Below are positions 8,723-17,866 of a stretch of 64,000 bases of DNA, piece by piece. Origin of the DNA: Rhizobium sp. SSA_523 (GTDB taxonomy: Bacteria; Pseudomonadota; Alphaproteobacteria; Rhizobiales; Rhizobiaceae); the NCBI RefSeq assembly GCF_030435705.1, contig NZ_CP129380.1:124001-188000 (forward strand). The letters run 5' to 3'. The number at the start of each line of letters is the position of its first letter. Positions within the stretch are counted from its first letter, which is position 1. Under the pieces are notes generated by a model. The model saw only the letters and a list, made by a program, of their open reading frames with translations. It was not told where the DNA came from and ran no database searches. A program made the position numbers and the translations under genes.

Positions 8723-8748
8723 GACTATGCGCAACGAAAGAAAATGTC

Positions 8749-9882
8749 ATGTTTGACACCCTCAAACGCGCCACTGGTTTAACCATACCGCTTGTACTTT
8801 TACCCGCAACCGCATTCGCACACGTCAAGTGGTTTGCGCCTTACATTGTTGGAGCTCCACCGGAACCCGTGTCAGAAACGCTCGGCAATATATGGTTTTG
8901 GTTCGGTATCGGTCTGGTGATCGCCTTTTTTCTTCTTACGCGCGTGGTTGAGAAGGGCAAGTGGGGCGAGATAGCAATCGTTGCTCTCAATCGCGCAACG
9001 CGCCCGGTGTGGCTGCGTCAAGACGACTATATCCGGTCGATCATAGCCGCATTCTTTATCGCTATATTTGCCGTTGGCAACGTCTACCTTACGCCTGATC
9101 TTAAGACCCCGAACGAATGGGTGTCATGGTTGCAGCTTGTCATTGCATGTTGCATTTTCTGGCGGGCGACGATGCGGTTGGCAGGCATTGGTATTATTGC
9201 GTTGTGGCTGTTTGCCCTACGAGATTACGAGCTGTTCCATCTGTTCGACTATCTTGCTTTGGGTTTGGGCGTTGCCGCATACCTGATCCTCGAACCACAA
9301 AAAAACGAAGCACTGCGTGCCCGCCGCTTCGAGGCCTTGCGATGGGGACTTGCCGTGGCGCTAATGTGGTCAAGCCTTGAGAAGTTCGCATTCCCCAGCT
9401 GGTTCTATCCTCTTGTTTTGGAAAAGCCATTCCTCACCTTCGGAATGCCAAGAGATGTATTCATTCCAATGGCGGGCGTCACAGAATTTACCCTTGGCTT
9501 CGGTCTCCTGTGGACACCTTTGATCCGTAGGCTTTCGGCAATTGCTTTGCTCGTGATCTTTACAGCGGCAGTTTGGCCCTTTGGCCGGATCGATTTGATC
9601 GGTCACGGTCTTATCATGGCAATCTTGATTGCTGTTGCTGCTGAACAAAGGTCCGGCGTCGACCTTATGACGAAATTCAAACGTAAGCTTAGCAATGTGC
9701 CACTGGGATTATCTGGTGCCTTGATCGTTTTCTGCACCGCTTACTGGGGACTGCATCTGGCATTTTATGGAGTAAGCGGGGTTGCTCCGTTTCCCAGTGA
9801 ACCCAAGGCAACCCACTCTTACAGCGCAGAGCATCCGCATGGCCCGGGTGGGCCGACAGAAATCGCGCCTCATCATCATTAA
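8749..9882 (+). CDS. multi-spanning membrane protein of the NO-defence unit, function unknown
   Basis: 377 residues. It opens with a possible signal sequence or first helix (IPLVLLPATAFAHVKW), then shows about eight to nine further hydrophobic segments, e.g. NIWFWFGIGLVIAFFLL, IIAAFFIAIFAVGNVYL and ALIVFCTAYWGLHLAFYGV. The exposed tail is His-rich (SAEHPHGPGG and a terminal HHH). There is a distant resemblance to DoxX-like proteins, but it is not assigned to a family. It follows hmp by 60 bases on the same strand, so a role in nitrosative or respiratory stress is likely. A haem- or copper-related function, suggested by the His residues, is conjecture. Confidence 0.65.
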   Translation: MFDTLKRATGLTIPLVLLPATAFAHVKWFAPYIVGAPPEPVSETLGNIWFWFGIGLVIAFFLLTRVVEKGKWGEIAIVALNRATRPVWLRQDDYIRSIIAAFFIAIFAVGNVYLTPDLKTPNEWVSWLQLVIACCIFWRATMRLAGIGIIALWLFALRDYELFHLFDYLALGLGVAAYLILEPQKNEALRARRFEALRWGLAVALMWSSLEKFAFPSWFYPLVLEKPFLTFGMPRDVFIPMAGVTEFTLGFGLLWTPLIRRLSAIALLVIFTAAVWPFGRIDLIGHGLIMAILIAVAAEQRSGVDLMTKFKRKLSNVPLGLSGALIVFCTAYWGLHLAFYGVSGVAPFPSEPKATHSYSAEHPHGPGGPTEIAPHHH

Positions 9883-9976
9883 CACGAAGGTAAAGGTAGG
9901 CGGGTGGCGTCGCTCAAACCGAGTGTTTTAGCTTGTGGATATCGGGCTTTAATGACCAAGATCTCGCCCGCCCACT

Positions 9977-10190
9977 TCAGACGTCACCGCTTTGCCGCCA
10001 CTTCTGCCATTGCAGTCTTATAGTTTTTCTTTAAACTGAAATGGCGTCATCAACAACTTCGGCGTTGAGCACGCGCTCTGTTAGAGAGTGGCGAATGGCG
10101 CGTTTCGTCTTGCACCATCCGATCAATAGAGAGTAGGTATCCAAATATCCCTGTACTTCGGGAGGATCCCATACGATCGATAACTTACAT
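9977..10190 (-). pseudogene. decayed 3' end of a WYL-domain regulator
   Basis: Minus-strand translation reads LDTYSLLIGWCKTKRAIRH, TERVLNAEVVDDAISV, an in-frame TAA, then RKTIRLQWQKWR. This is collinear with the C-terminus of the intact regulator at 16102-16809 (ADTHSLLIAWCESKHAFRH, TERVLKAEVLEDAVEV, LRLQWQKWR). The DNA is also clearly similar (both have CCGCCACTTCTGCCATTGCA). The helix-turn-helix part is missing. It is a dead, truncated paralogue. Confidence 0.8.
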
Positions 10191-10300
10191 AGTTGTGATG
10201 ATCCTTCGCTCAAACCCGCAAGCGTGAGGTAGGTTTTTACAGAGGTTCGCGAGGGCACCTATCGCCTGGGAAAAGAAGGCACCATCCGCATAAAGGTGCC

Positions 10301-12970
10301 TCAAGTGCGCGCCCTTTGCTCGCGCTGTCGCTCTGCCGTCCATGTGCGTGCTTTGGCGAAGACGAGAAAGTCCTCTGCAGCCATCGGCTTGGCAAAAGCG
10401 TACCCTTGCAGTACATGGCAACCTAAGCGTCGTAGCAACTCCGCATGGGCCAACGTTTCGACACCCTCTGCGACCGTTTCGATACCTTGGACTTTGCCGA
10501 TATCAATTATGGAGCGCACCAGGCTCTGCTGTGCTGGGGATTCCAGAAGCGGCCGCACGAGACGCCTGTCAATTTTCAGCCGTTTGGGCGAGAGTTCGAG
10601 AAGGCTTATGATGGAGGCATGCCCGGTGCCAAAGTCGTCGAGTTCAATGTCGATGCCGAGCGCTTTGATATTATCGATCGCCTGCTTCAGCCCTTCGTCC
10701 GCCGTATCGAATGAGATTGATTCCAGGAGTTCGAAAGTCAACGCGCCTGGCCGGATTCTCATCGCCCTCAATTTGTCGATAAGGTTTTCCTCTCGCAAGC
10801 GCTGACAGGAAACGTTCACCGACACACATGGCATGTCCAGTCCTTGGCCTTCCCAACGCGTGGCTTGGAAAAGAGCCTGCTGGAGGATCGCCTCATCGAG
10901 CCGGGCAACGACATTGAGGCTCTCTGCGACAGGCAAGAAAACATCCGGCGTCAAGATGCCGCGTGTCGGATGCTCCCATCTGGCAAGAGCCTCCACGCCG
11001 ACGATCTCCAACGTCTCGGCATCAAATTGGGGCTGGAAAAAGGGGATGAACTCGCCGCGTTCGAGCCCGCGAAGGATTTCGTCACTGAGCCGTTTAACTT
11101 CTACCGTGCGCAGACGCAGTTCGCCGTTGAACGCCTCGACGCGGTTGCGCCCGCGGCGCTTTGCTTCATATAGAGCGATATCGGCGTTTACGAGCAACTG
11201 CTCAGGCGTCTCGTCGCTACGATGACGTATTGCGAAGCCGACGCTGGCGCCGATGCGGCAGTCATGGCCCTCAATTGCTATCGGCCTGGAGATCGCCTCA
11301 ATGAGTTGAGACGACAGGAGAGGGAAATTGGCCAGTGCTGGATCGCGACGCGACAGCAATACGAATTCGTCGCCGCCAATCCGAGCTATGAAGTCCTCAG
11401 CGGGCACCTCAGTGCGTAGTACCATAGCCACGTGCTTGAGCACTTCGTCCCCTGCCGCATGTCCGAGAGTGTCGTTGATATCCTTGAAGCGGTCGAGGTC
11501 GATGTGTAGCAGGCTCAAAGGCCGGTGGTCGTCACTTGAGCGGGTAAGTGCAAGCTGATGATCAAGGTAGCGCCTGTTTGGAAGGCTTGTCAGTGAGTCG
11601 TGCAAAGAATTGTGTTCTACGACCGAGCGGGCATCTTCAAGCTCCCTGTTTTGAGCCTCGGCAGTGAGTTTGGATTGAAGTAGCTCGTCCTGAAGCTGCA
11701 CGTCTTCAGTAACATCCCAATTGGCCCCAACGATACGTTTGTTACCAGCTGACGTGCGATAAGTCATCCCGTGGGCGCGGATGTAGCGAATGCGGCCATC
11801 GCGCCCCAATACACGGAAATCGGTAATGTATGGTTCTTCCGCCTCGAGAGCCTTGGAAAAAACCCGCTCAGCACCCTCGAGATCGCGGGGGTGGAGTGCG
11901 TCACGCCAATCCTCATATCGGCAGATCGTCTGCTCCGGTGCGACATTGTAGAGTTCGCGCATGCGCGCGTCCCAGGACAGCGTCTTTGTCTCGCAGTCGT
12001 ATTCCCATACGCCCACCTTTGAGGCATCCAAAGCCAGTTGCAGGCGCTGTGAGACCGTTTCGAGCCTGTCCTCTCGGTCCTGAAGGATGACGATGTGCCG
12101 ATGCCTGTCCCGCATCAGGTACCCGGCCCAGAACATGGGCAGGACGATGATTGTGGAAAGAAGCGCCAATCCGGCGCGGAAGAGGCTAAGATTATCAGAT
12201 CGCTGGCCCCAGCCATGTATCGGTGACGCTGACAGGGTCCAGGCTTCGTGTCCAATATCAATAGACATAACCACCGGGTCGACGTCGATAGCGGCGTTGG
12301 TTTTGAAGACAGGTTTCGTCTCCCCGCCATCATGTGGGCGGCTGGAAATCGAAACAGCGACCTCGAGATCTGACTGAAACCCGCTGCTTTCAAGGAGCTG
12401 GTCGAGATCGATCACCGCAGAGGCAATGCCGAAGAAACTGTCATCAGGGCCGGAATGGATAGGATACCGCGCGATCACTGCCCGACCGCCCTGAACAAGA
12501 TCCACCGGGCCGGTAACGATCAGTCTGTCTTGCGCCTTGACCTGCATCGCTGCTGCGCGCTGGCGTTCGTTCTTGCGGTAATCCAGCCCAAGGCTCGCCT
12601 CGTTGCCGTGCAGAGGATAGACGCGGCTAACGACGAAATCCGAAGCGATGGCGAGACTGCGAAGCTGGTGGTCATCTTCGAAGATGCGGCTTGCAAGATC
12701 CTCAAAGCGGGCAGGGGCCATGTTCGGCTCAATTTCGATCGTAGCGACCAACCCTTGGACTAGTTTGATGTTGCCGAGAATATTGCCTTGCAAGCGTGAG
12801 CGCAGAAGGCCGAGCTGTTCGGTGGTGAAAGAGCGGCGGTATTCTTCCTCAAGTCGGCGCTTTTGCGCATCGGCGAGAAAAGCGGCGATCACTACTGCCA
12901 CTGTCGCAGCGATAGCTGGAATAAAGTATCCGAACCGCTTAAAGCGAAGTGGGGCGTTCCGAGTGTTCAT
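10301..12970 (-). CDS. CHASE-PAS-GGDEF-EAL membrane c-di-GMP enzyme
   Basis: About 889 residues from the ATG at 12968-12970 (MNTRNAPLRF); the longer frame adds 62 unlikely residues. Order: helix at 13-33, an extracytoplasmic sensor of CHASE type at about 70-230, a second helix (LLSTIIVLPMFWAGYLM) near 275, a PAS domain with PAC-like end at about 310-430, GGDEF at about 450-610 and EAL at about 625-870. The cyclase signature ARIGGDEF is intact, as are EALARWEHP and LDDFGTGHAS of the phosphodiesterase. No RxxD inhibitory site precedes GGDEF. It could make or degrade c-di-GMP; the net activity cannot be told. Confidence 0.9.
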   Translation of the reverse strand: MNTRNAPLRFKRFGYFIPAIAATVAVVIAAFLADAQKRRLEEEYRRSFTTEQLGLLRSRLQGNILGNIKLVQGLVATIEIEPNMAPARFEDLASRIFEDDHQLRSLAIASDFVVSRVYPLHGNEASLGLDYRKNERQRAAAMQVKAQDRLIVTGPVDLVQGGRAVIARYPIHSGPDDSFFGIASAVIDLDQLLESSGFQSDLEVAVSISSRPHDGGETKPVFKTNAAIDVDPVVMSIDIGHEAWTLSASPIHGWGQRSDNLSLFRAGLALLSTIIVLPMFWAGYLMRDRHRHIVILQDREDRLETVSQRLQLALDASKVGVWEYDCETKTLSWDARMRELYNVAPEQTICRYEDWRDALHPRDLEGAERVFSKALEAEEPYITDFRVLGRDGRIRYIRAHGMTYRTSAGNKRIVGANWDVTEDVQLQDELLQSKLTAEAQNRELEDARSVVEHNSLHDSLTSLPNRRYLDHQLALTRSSDDHRPLSLLHIDLDRFKDINDTLGHAAGDEVLKHVAMVLRTEVPAEDFIARIGGDEFVLLSRRDPALANFPLLSSQLIEAISRPIAIEGHDCRIGASVGFAIRHRSDETPEQLLVNADIALYEAKRRGRNRVEAFNGELRLRTVEVKRLSDEILRGLERGEFIPFFQPQFDAETLEIVGVEALARWEHPTRGILTPDVFLPVAESLNVVARLDEAILQQALFQATRWEGQGLDMPCVSVNVSCQRLREENLIDKLRAMRIRPGALTFELLESISFDTADEGLKQAIDNIKALGIDIELDDFGTGHASIISLLELSPKRLKIDRRLVRPLLESPAQQSLVRSIIDIGKVQGIETVAEGVETLAHAELLRRLGCHVLQGYAFAKPMAAEDFLVFAKARTWTAERQREQRART

Positions 12971-13405
12971 TGCGCTCCATGTACCACGCGCATCTGCCCT
13001 ACAGATATGATTCCTGATAAAGGGTTGGTGTTTCTCTGAACGCTGACAAAATGAATTTAATATTTGTTGAATAACAGCAAAGATATGGGGCTGAGCTGGG
13101 CTCGAAGCGCTTTCGCCTCTACGTTCATCTAGCATTAGAGTTCCATAATTTAACATTACGCCAGATTTGTCTCTTCAGTGGCTTGGATGATCCACCAAGC
13201 TTGCGGATATTTAACCCCACGACTGTACGCACGTACCCGCAAATTGAATCGCCTAGGGTTGGTGCTGGCAGTGGTAAATAGATGCCGATTGGCGATTGCT
13301 CGACATGACGGAACACCGCAAGCGAGGTCTTACGGTAACGTTGCAATGGTGGCAACTGAAACACATATGTGCTAATGTGGGTCCGTCACTTCGGGAGTAC
13401 TTGAG

Positions 13406-13657
13406 ATGAGCCGCTTGACGATCGACATAACGGATAAACAACATAAAAGCCTCAAAGCGCTAGCCGCACTGCAGGGCAAGACAATCAAGCAGTACGCACT
13501 TGAGCGCCTGTTTCCCGGGGACGTCGAGGGAGAACGGGCCTGGGAAGAGTTAAAGACGTTGATGAATACGCGCATCACTGAGGGGCTCGCCGGAAAACTG
13601 TCGACCAAAACCGTAGGTGAGATCCTCGACGAGGAGATTGGCGAAGGTCGCGCTTGA
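13406..13657 (+). CDS. ribbon-helix-helix antitoxin, ParD-like
   Basis: 83 residues. The N-terminus MSRLTIDITDKQHKSLKALA is a typical ribbon-helix-helix DNA-binding segment, and IKQYALERLF continues the helix. The acidic C-terminus (VGEILDEEIGEGRA) is suited to wrap a basic toxin. Its stop overlaps the toxin start. It should neutralise the toxin and repress its own operon. Confidence 0.85.
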   Translation: MSRLTIDITDKQHKSLKALAALQGKTIKQYALERLFPGDVEGERAWEELKTLMNTRITEGLAGKLSTKTVGEILDEEIGEGRA

Positions 13658-13965
13658 CGGCTTACATCCTGACCGCAGAGGCAGAGTCCGATCTTCGCTC
13701 GGTAATCCGTTACACACGGGCACAATGGAGTGCCGCTCAGGTACGTCACTACGTCTCGGCTTTGGAGCGAGGAATGGAGAACATTGCCGCGGGCAAAGTT
13801 CCCTTCAAGGATCTGAGCGCACTCTATCCGGCGCTGCGGATGGCGCGATGCCAGCACCACTACATCTTCTGTCTGCCTCGAGAACATGCGCCCGCTCTCA
13901 TCGTAGCGATTCTTCACGAACGAATGGATCTTATGAGGCGTTTGGCTGACCGTCTAAACGAGTGA
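13654..13965 (+). CDS. ParE/RelE-fold toxin
   Basis: 103 residues starting at TTG in a TTGA overlap with the antitoxin stop. The family pattern is visible: YILTAEAESDLRSVIRYTRA at the N-terminus, YPALRMARCQHHYIFCLPRE in the centre, and ILHERMDLMRRLADRL at the C-terminus. The arrangement of ILHERMDLMRRL is ParE-like, pointing to gyrase inhibition rather than mRNA cleavage, but the target is inferred. With the preceding gene it is a complete type II toxin-antitoxin pair. Confidence 0.86.
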   Translation: MTAYILTAEAESDLRSVIRYTRAQWSAAQVRHYVSALERGMENIAAGKVPFKDLSALYPALRMARCQHHYIFCLPREHAPALIVAILHERMDLMRRLADRLNE

Positions 13966-14227
13966 TGTTTCCACGACGGGAGGAACCCCTGCGCGCGTGC
14001 TAGATAAGCCCTTGTCGTCGAGCGATCAAAAAGGGTCGTCGGTTCGGATCCCTTCAAGGCGAATACACGCACCCTGCCGCCGGCCCCAGGTGGGTGAAAA
14101 CTCCATCAGCGGCGCTGTATCATGGATTGTCTTCGACGCGCAGGCTCGCGACATACCCGGCGCGTGACTCGCCGAGCTCGCGCAAGCTGCTGCCGTCTCA
14201 ACTGAAACGCTCGCAACCAACGTTCGA

Positions 14228-15127
14228 TCAGAAGGTACGACCGTAGCGAGACGGAGAGATACCCGCGTATCGGGCAAAGGCAACGCTGAAACTACTGGAT
14301 GAACTGTAACCCACGCGTTGAGCGACTTCATCCAGACAAAGCTCCTGTCCGCGAAGCAGCCGTCCGGCCAAAGCCATGCGCCATGCCGAAAGGTATTCCA
14401 TGGGCGGCATGCCCACTGTTCGACTGAAGCGGGCGAAGAAGGCCGAGCGTGACAAAGACGCTTCTAGGGCCAGTCCAGCAATCGTCCAGGGAGACTCCGG
14501 GCGCGCGTGGAAGGCGCGTAGCGAGGCCGCAACACGTTCATCTGCCAGACCGCGAGCCAGCCCCGGTGGCGCATCCTGCATCTCACTACCGCATCGCAAT
14601 GCCTCGATCAGAAGTACTTCCAATAGTCTTTCGAGCACGAGTTCGCGTGCCGGACGCCGCGCACGAGTCTCTTCGTCCACCAATTGCGTCAGCGTCGTGA
14701 GCCGCGACTCCCCGCGCGCAAGGACGACCTGTGGAAGCAGCGGCACGAGCAAAGCCACATCCGGCGAACCGAATGAACAATGCCCAATGCGGATAGAGAG
14801 ATTCGGTGGGTCGCCTTCCGAGCCGACACGAAAAAAGCCCGCGCTTATCTCGATCGGATCTCCTGTCGTATAGTCCTGCGGCAAGTCGACACTTTCCTTG
14901 GTCAAGTTGCGCATAGCTGGAACCAGCAGAAAATCCCCCGCCTGCAAGATCAGAGGTGGTTCCCCGTCCACTGTCACACGACATTGACCCTCCAGCACCG
15001 CGCAATAAAAGGGATCTCCCGTCCCCTTGCGGTGGAATTTCCAGGAGCCGGCGCATTCAATGAGCTTGGAGAAGCGGGCTTCTGGCTGGAGCAGTGTCAC
15101 GACTTCAGCGAGAGGATCGGTTGCCAT
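14228..15127 (-). CDS. AraC family regulator with cupin sensor
   Basis: 299 residues. The N-terminal 190 residues are a cupin-like sensing domain (FYCAVLEGQCRVTVDGEPPL, LQAGDFLLVPA). The C-terminal 100 residues hold two helix-turn-helix units: WTIAGLALEASLSRSAFFAR and CLDEVAQRVGYSSSSSFSVA, then the family end GISPSRYGR. It is divergent from an SDR gene, with a palindrome between the two genes, so it probably controls that gene and itself. The ligand is unknown. Confidence 0.9.
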   Translation of the reverse strand: MATDPLAEVVTLLQPEARFSKLIECAGSWKFHRKGTGDPFYCAVLEGQCRVTVDGEPPLILQAGDFLLVPAMRNLTKESVDLPQDYTTGDPIEISAGFFRVGSEGDPPNLSIRIGHCSFGSPDVALLVPLLPQVVLARGESRLTTLTQLVDEETRARRPARELVLERLLEVLLIEALRCGSEMQDAPPGLARGLADERVAASLRAFHARPESPWTIAGLALEASLSRSAFFARFSRTVGMPPMEYLSAWRMALAGRLLRGQELCLDEVAQRVGYSSSSSFSVAFARYAGISPSRYGRTF

Positions 15128-15144
15128 TCAGGACTATCTCTAAA

Positions 15145-15168
15145 GATATTGATACGATCAACAATATC
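15145..15168. promoter_or_regulatory. palindromic operator candidate between AraC and SDR genes
   Basis: GATATTG (15145-15151) and CAATATC (15162-15168) are perfect inverted arms, with nested TTGAT/ATCAA (15149-15153 and 15157-15161). It lies in the 95-base divergent spacer and could bind the adjacent AraC regulator or another dimeric repressor. Confidence 0.45.
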
Positions 15169-15222
15169 ACGTCTTGTCTGGCACGGCTATGTTGCGTCTA
15201 TATCGACAAGCGGAGGTTTTCA

Positions 15223-15972
15223 ATGCCAGCAATCCTCATCACGGGCTGCTCTTCTGGCTTCGGGCTGGAGACATCACAGCTGTTTCTTGATCGTGGGTGG
15301 GATGTAGTGGCCACCATGCGGACGCTTGACACCAAGATAATCCCTGCGTGCGAGAGGCTGCGCATGCTGCAACTCGACGTCACCGATCCGGCCAGTGTCG
15401 GCCGTGCTGTCGCTGACGCTGGTCCGATCGACGTTCTGGTCAACAATGCCGGTTTCGGGGTGCCGTCGCCCATCGAACTGACCGAACCCAACGTGGCGCG
15501 TGCGATGTTTGAGACCAATACGCTGGGCACGCTCGCGATGATCCAAGCGGTGCTCCCGTCATTTCGTGAACGCCGGTCCGGTGTTGTTATCAACGTTTCG
15601 TCGTCGACGACACTCAAGTCGCAGCCGATGGTTGGCGTGTACCGGGCCAGCAAGGCGGCGGTGAATTCCATAACCGAGACGCTGGCCGTGGAGGCTCGGG
15701 AGTTTGGCGTGCGCGCTCATCTTGTGATACCTGGGAGCGCACCGGAAACCCGGTTCGGTGACAACGGCATTCCGCATCTGCGGGGTCGCGACAACGCCGA
15801 TTATGGGCCGATGATCGAGCGTATGGTTGCGCATATGCGCAACCAGTCAGAACCTTTAACACATCCTTCGGACGTCGCTGCGGCGATCTGGCGATGTGCG
15901 ACGGATCCATCCTCGCCATTTCGCCTCGCCGCCGGACGCGACGCTGAAGCCTTGATGGTAGAGGCGGAGTAA
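15223..15972 (+). CDS. short-chain dehydrogenase/reductase
   Basis: 249 residues from the ATG at 15223, which has GGAGG 6 bases upstream. NAD(P)-binding motif TGCSSGFG near residue 7 (TGxxxGxG), the NNAG motif in DVLVNNAGFG, a catalytic Ser in INVSSSTTL, and YRASKAAV (YxxxK). The enzyme is a classical SDR acting on an unknown alcohol or carbonyl. It is divergent from an AraC regulator, and the family is common in such two-gene detoxification pairs. Confidence 0.9.
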   Translation: MPAILITGCSSGFGLETSQLFLDRGWDVVATMRTLDTKIIPACERLRMLQLDVTDPASVGRAVADAGPIDVLVNNAGFGVPSPIELTEPNVARAMFETNTLGTLAMIQAVLPSFRERRSGVVINVSSSTTLKSQPMVGVYRASKAAVNSITETLAVEAREFGVRAHLVIPGSAPETRFGDNGIPHLRGRDNADYGPMIERMVAHMRNQSEPLTHPSDVAAAIWRCATDPSSPFRLAAGRDAEALMVEAE

Positions 15973-16101
15973 GTTGTTCGCGTCAGGCCAGCAAGTCATC
16001 CGGAGATTGAGGATTACGTCTGCTACCGCGAAATCATCGCAAACAACGCAGTCCTGAATCCACGCCCAGTGCACCATCGCCTCTGCAGATTACCCATGTG
16101 T

Positions 16102-16809
16102 TCACCTCTTGGATAGAGGGCGAGCCAGTTCGGCTTCCCGCCACTTCTGCCATTGCAGTCGTAAAGTCTTCGTGGAAACTTCAACTGCATCCTCCAGGAC
16201 CTCGGCTTTCAGCACGCGTTCTGTTCGAAAGTGGCGAAAGGCGTGTTTCGATTCACACCATGCGATCAATAGAGAGTGAGTATCCGCATAGCCAAGAAGC
16301 ACCGGCCAGATGACGCGATGGCTCTCACTGCCATCAGTAGCCCGATATTCAATCCGCATCTTTTTCCCTTCCCTGATAGCCCGCCTGAAGGGGCGACTGT
16401 CCCATAAAGCCTTTTCGGTCATGCCGTCAGGCTTCAGGCTGACCGTGGGCTCCGCGATTAGCGAAAGCAAATGCGCTGGAACGGAGGAGGAGATTTTGGA
16501 GATGACATCTCGGGCGGCGGTCGTAATGGCAGGATCGCCGAGCCTTGCCACCATTTGCGCACCAAGCAGTACCGCCTCGATCTCCTCCGCCGTCAGCATA
16601 AGCGGCGGCATGTCGTATTGTGGATCCAGCACGTAGCCTAATCCTGCTTCTCCATCGATCGGCACGCGTTGGCCGATCAGATGGGCGATATCGCGATAGA
16701 CCGTCCGTCGCGCCACCTCAAGTTCCGCCGCAATCCGAGCCGAGGTGACGGGGCGGCTCGACCGCCGAAGGATTTGAATGATCTGAAAAAGACGCTCCGC
16801 TTTTCGCAT
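16102..16809 (-). CDS. HTH-WYL domain transcriptional regulator (YafY-like)
   Basis: 235 residues from the ATG at 16807-16809. N-terminal helix-turn-helix: VTSARIAAELEVARRTVYRD. The C-terminal WYL domain includes MRIEYRATDGSESHRVIWPV and HSLLIAWCESKHAFRHFR. It is divergent from a VOC/glyoxalase gene 88 bases away, the usual arrangement for YafY-type regulators and their targets. A decayed copy of its 3' end lies near 10 kb. Confidence 0.88.
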   Translation of the reverse strand: MRKAERLFQIIQILRRSSRPVTSARIAAELEVARRTVYRDIAHLIGQRVPIDGEAGLGYVLDPQYDMPPLMLTAEEIEAVLLGAQMVARLGDPAITTAARDVISKISSSVPAHLLSLIAEPTVSLKPDGMTEKALWDSRPFRRAIREGKKMRIEYRATDGSESHRVIWPVLLGYADTHSLLIAWCESKHAFRHFRTERVLKAEVLEDAVEVSTKTLRLQWQKWREAELARPLSKR

Positions 16810-16896
16810 CCGTGCTGACTCCTGCTGCCACAACGTTGGCAGCAGGACTGTGTCACAAATCCGGTAGATAGCGACTTCCTTTAGAGGAGAACGATC

Positions 16897-17295
16897 ATGA
16901 AATTCGCATCTACCCGTCTCGTGGCGGAAGACATCAAAAGCCTTGTGGCCTTCTATGAGCTGGTCACAGGCTATCGCGCCGATTGGCTTGCTCCAGTCTT
17001 CGCCGAAATCGTTACGCCTGGAGCAGCTTTGGCGATCGGCAGTGCGGAGACCGTCGCGCTGTTCAAGGCGGGAAGCGCAGAGCCAGGAGTCAACAGGACG
17101 GCAATCCTCGAGTTCATGGTGGAGGATGTTGACCGGGAATTCGCGCGACTGAAGGACCAGATCGAAGTGGTGCACGAACCGAAGGATCTTCCGTGGGGAA
17201 ATCGCACTGTCCAATTTTCTGATCCGGAGGGCACGCGCGTCGCGCTCTACACACCCGTCACGGAGGCAGCGAAGTTACGCTTTACCGGTCGCTGA
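16897..17295 (+). CDS. VOC superfamily (glyoxalase/dioxygenase-like) protein
   Basis: 132 residues with a repeated beta-alpha-beta-beta-beta pattern: FASTRLVAEDIKSLVAFYEL in the first module, and ILEFMVEDVDREFARL followed by VQFSDPEGTRVALYTPV in the second. This matches the vicinal-oxygen-chelate fold. Members include glyoxalase I, resistance proteins and epimerases; the substrate here is not evident. AGAGGAG precedes the ATG. Divergent from the WYL regulator. Confidence 0.88.
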   Translation: MKFASTRLVAEDIKSLVAFYELVTGYRADWLAPVFAEIVTPGAALAIGSAETVALFKAGSAEPGVNRTAILEFMVEDVDREFARLKDQIEVVHEPKDLPWGNRTVQFSDPEGTRVALYTPVTEAAKLRFTGR

Positions 17296-17406
17296 TGTCG
17301 GGACTGGTTTCCTTATGTCTCAATACCCCCTCTAGGCTTTTGCCAGCGTGGGGCGCACAACATTCGCCCTTCATGCCCTTGAACGAATGCGACGGCACTG
17401 TTAAAT

Positions 17407-17427
17407 ATATACAGGTAGACTGTATAT
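17407..17427. promoter_or_regulatory. palindromic operator upstream of SnoaL-like gene
   Basis: Perfect 8-base arms ATATACAG (17407-17414) and CTGTATAT (17420-17427) with spacer GTAGA, 20 bases before the ATG of the next gene. It has the form of a MarR or TetR operator; the MarR gene directly downstream of the target is a natural candidate. Confidence 0.55.
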
Positions 17428-17447
17428 CTGTTTTATGAGGATTTGAC

Positions 17448-17858
17448 ATGGCTGTCGAGCCGAAGGCGGTTGTCCGCCGGTTCAATATAGAGGTTATCCA
17501 GGAGGGAAGCGAAGCTGCTTTCCGAGAACTGATGGCGACGGATTTCGTCAATCACGCAGCCCCACACGGAGCGCCTAATGGTCCGGAAAGCATGTGGAAC
17601 ACATTCCAGAACATCCTGCGTCCCGCACTATCCGGGCTGACCGTCAATATTCATGACCAGATCGCCGAGGGGGACAAAGTGACGACCCGTAAGACTATCA
17701 CGGGCACGCACACAGGCTCACTGCTTGGTATTCCCGCGACAGGACGAGAGGTGTCCATTTCTGTCATCGATATTGTGAGGGTTGAGGAGGGACGCTATGC
17801 CGAACATTGGGGGCTGAACACATTGCCAACGGTTCTGGCTGAGCTTTCAAAGCCATAA
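17448..17858 (+). CDS. SnoaL-like/ester cyclase family protein
   Basis: 136 residues. The pattern VRRFNIEVIQEGSEAAFREL, ATDFVNHAAPHG, HDQIAEGDKVTTRKTITGTH and YAEHWGLNT is that of NTF2-like SnoaL/ester-cyclase proteins, which form a small alpha-beta cone around a hydrophobic pocket. The function is not established for most members. It is preceded by a 21-bp palindrome and followed convergently by a MarR regulator 8 bases away. Confidence 0.85.
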   Translation: MAVEPKAVVRRFNIEVIQEGSEAAFRELMATDFVNHAAPHGAPNGPESMWNTFQNILRPALSGLTVNIHDQIAEGDKVTTRKTITGTHTGSLLGIPATGREVSISVIDIVRVEEGRYAEHWGLNTLPTVLAELSKP

Positions 17859-17866
17859 GTGTCCGG

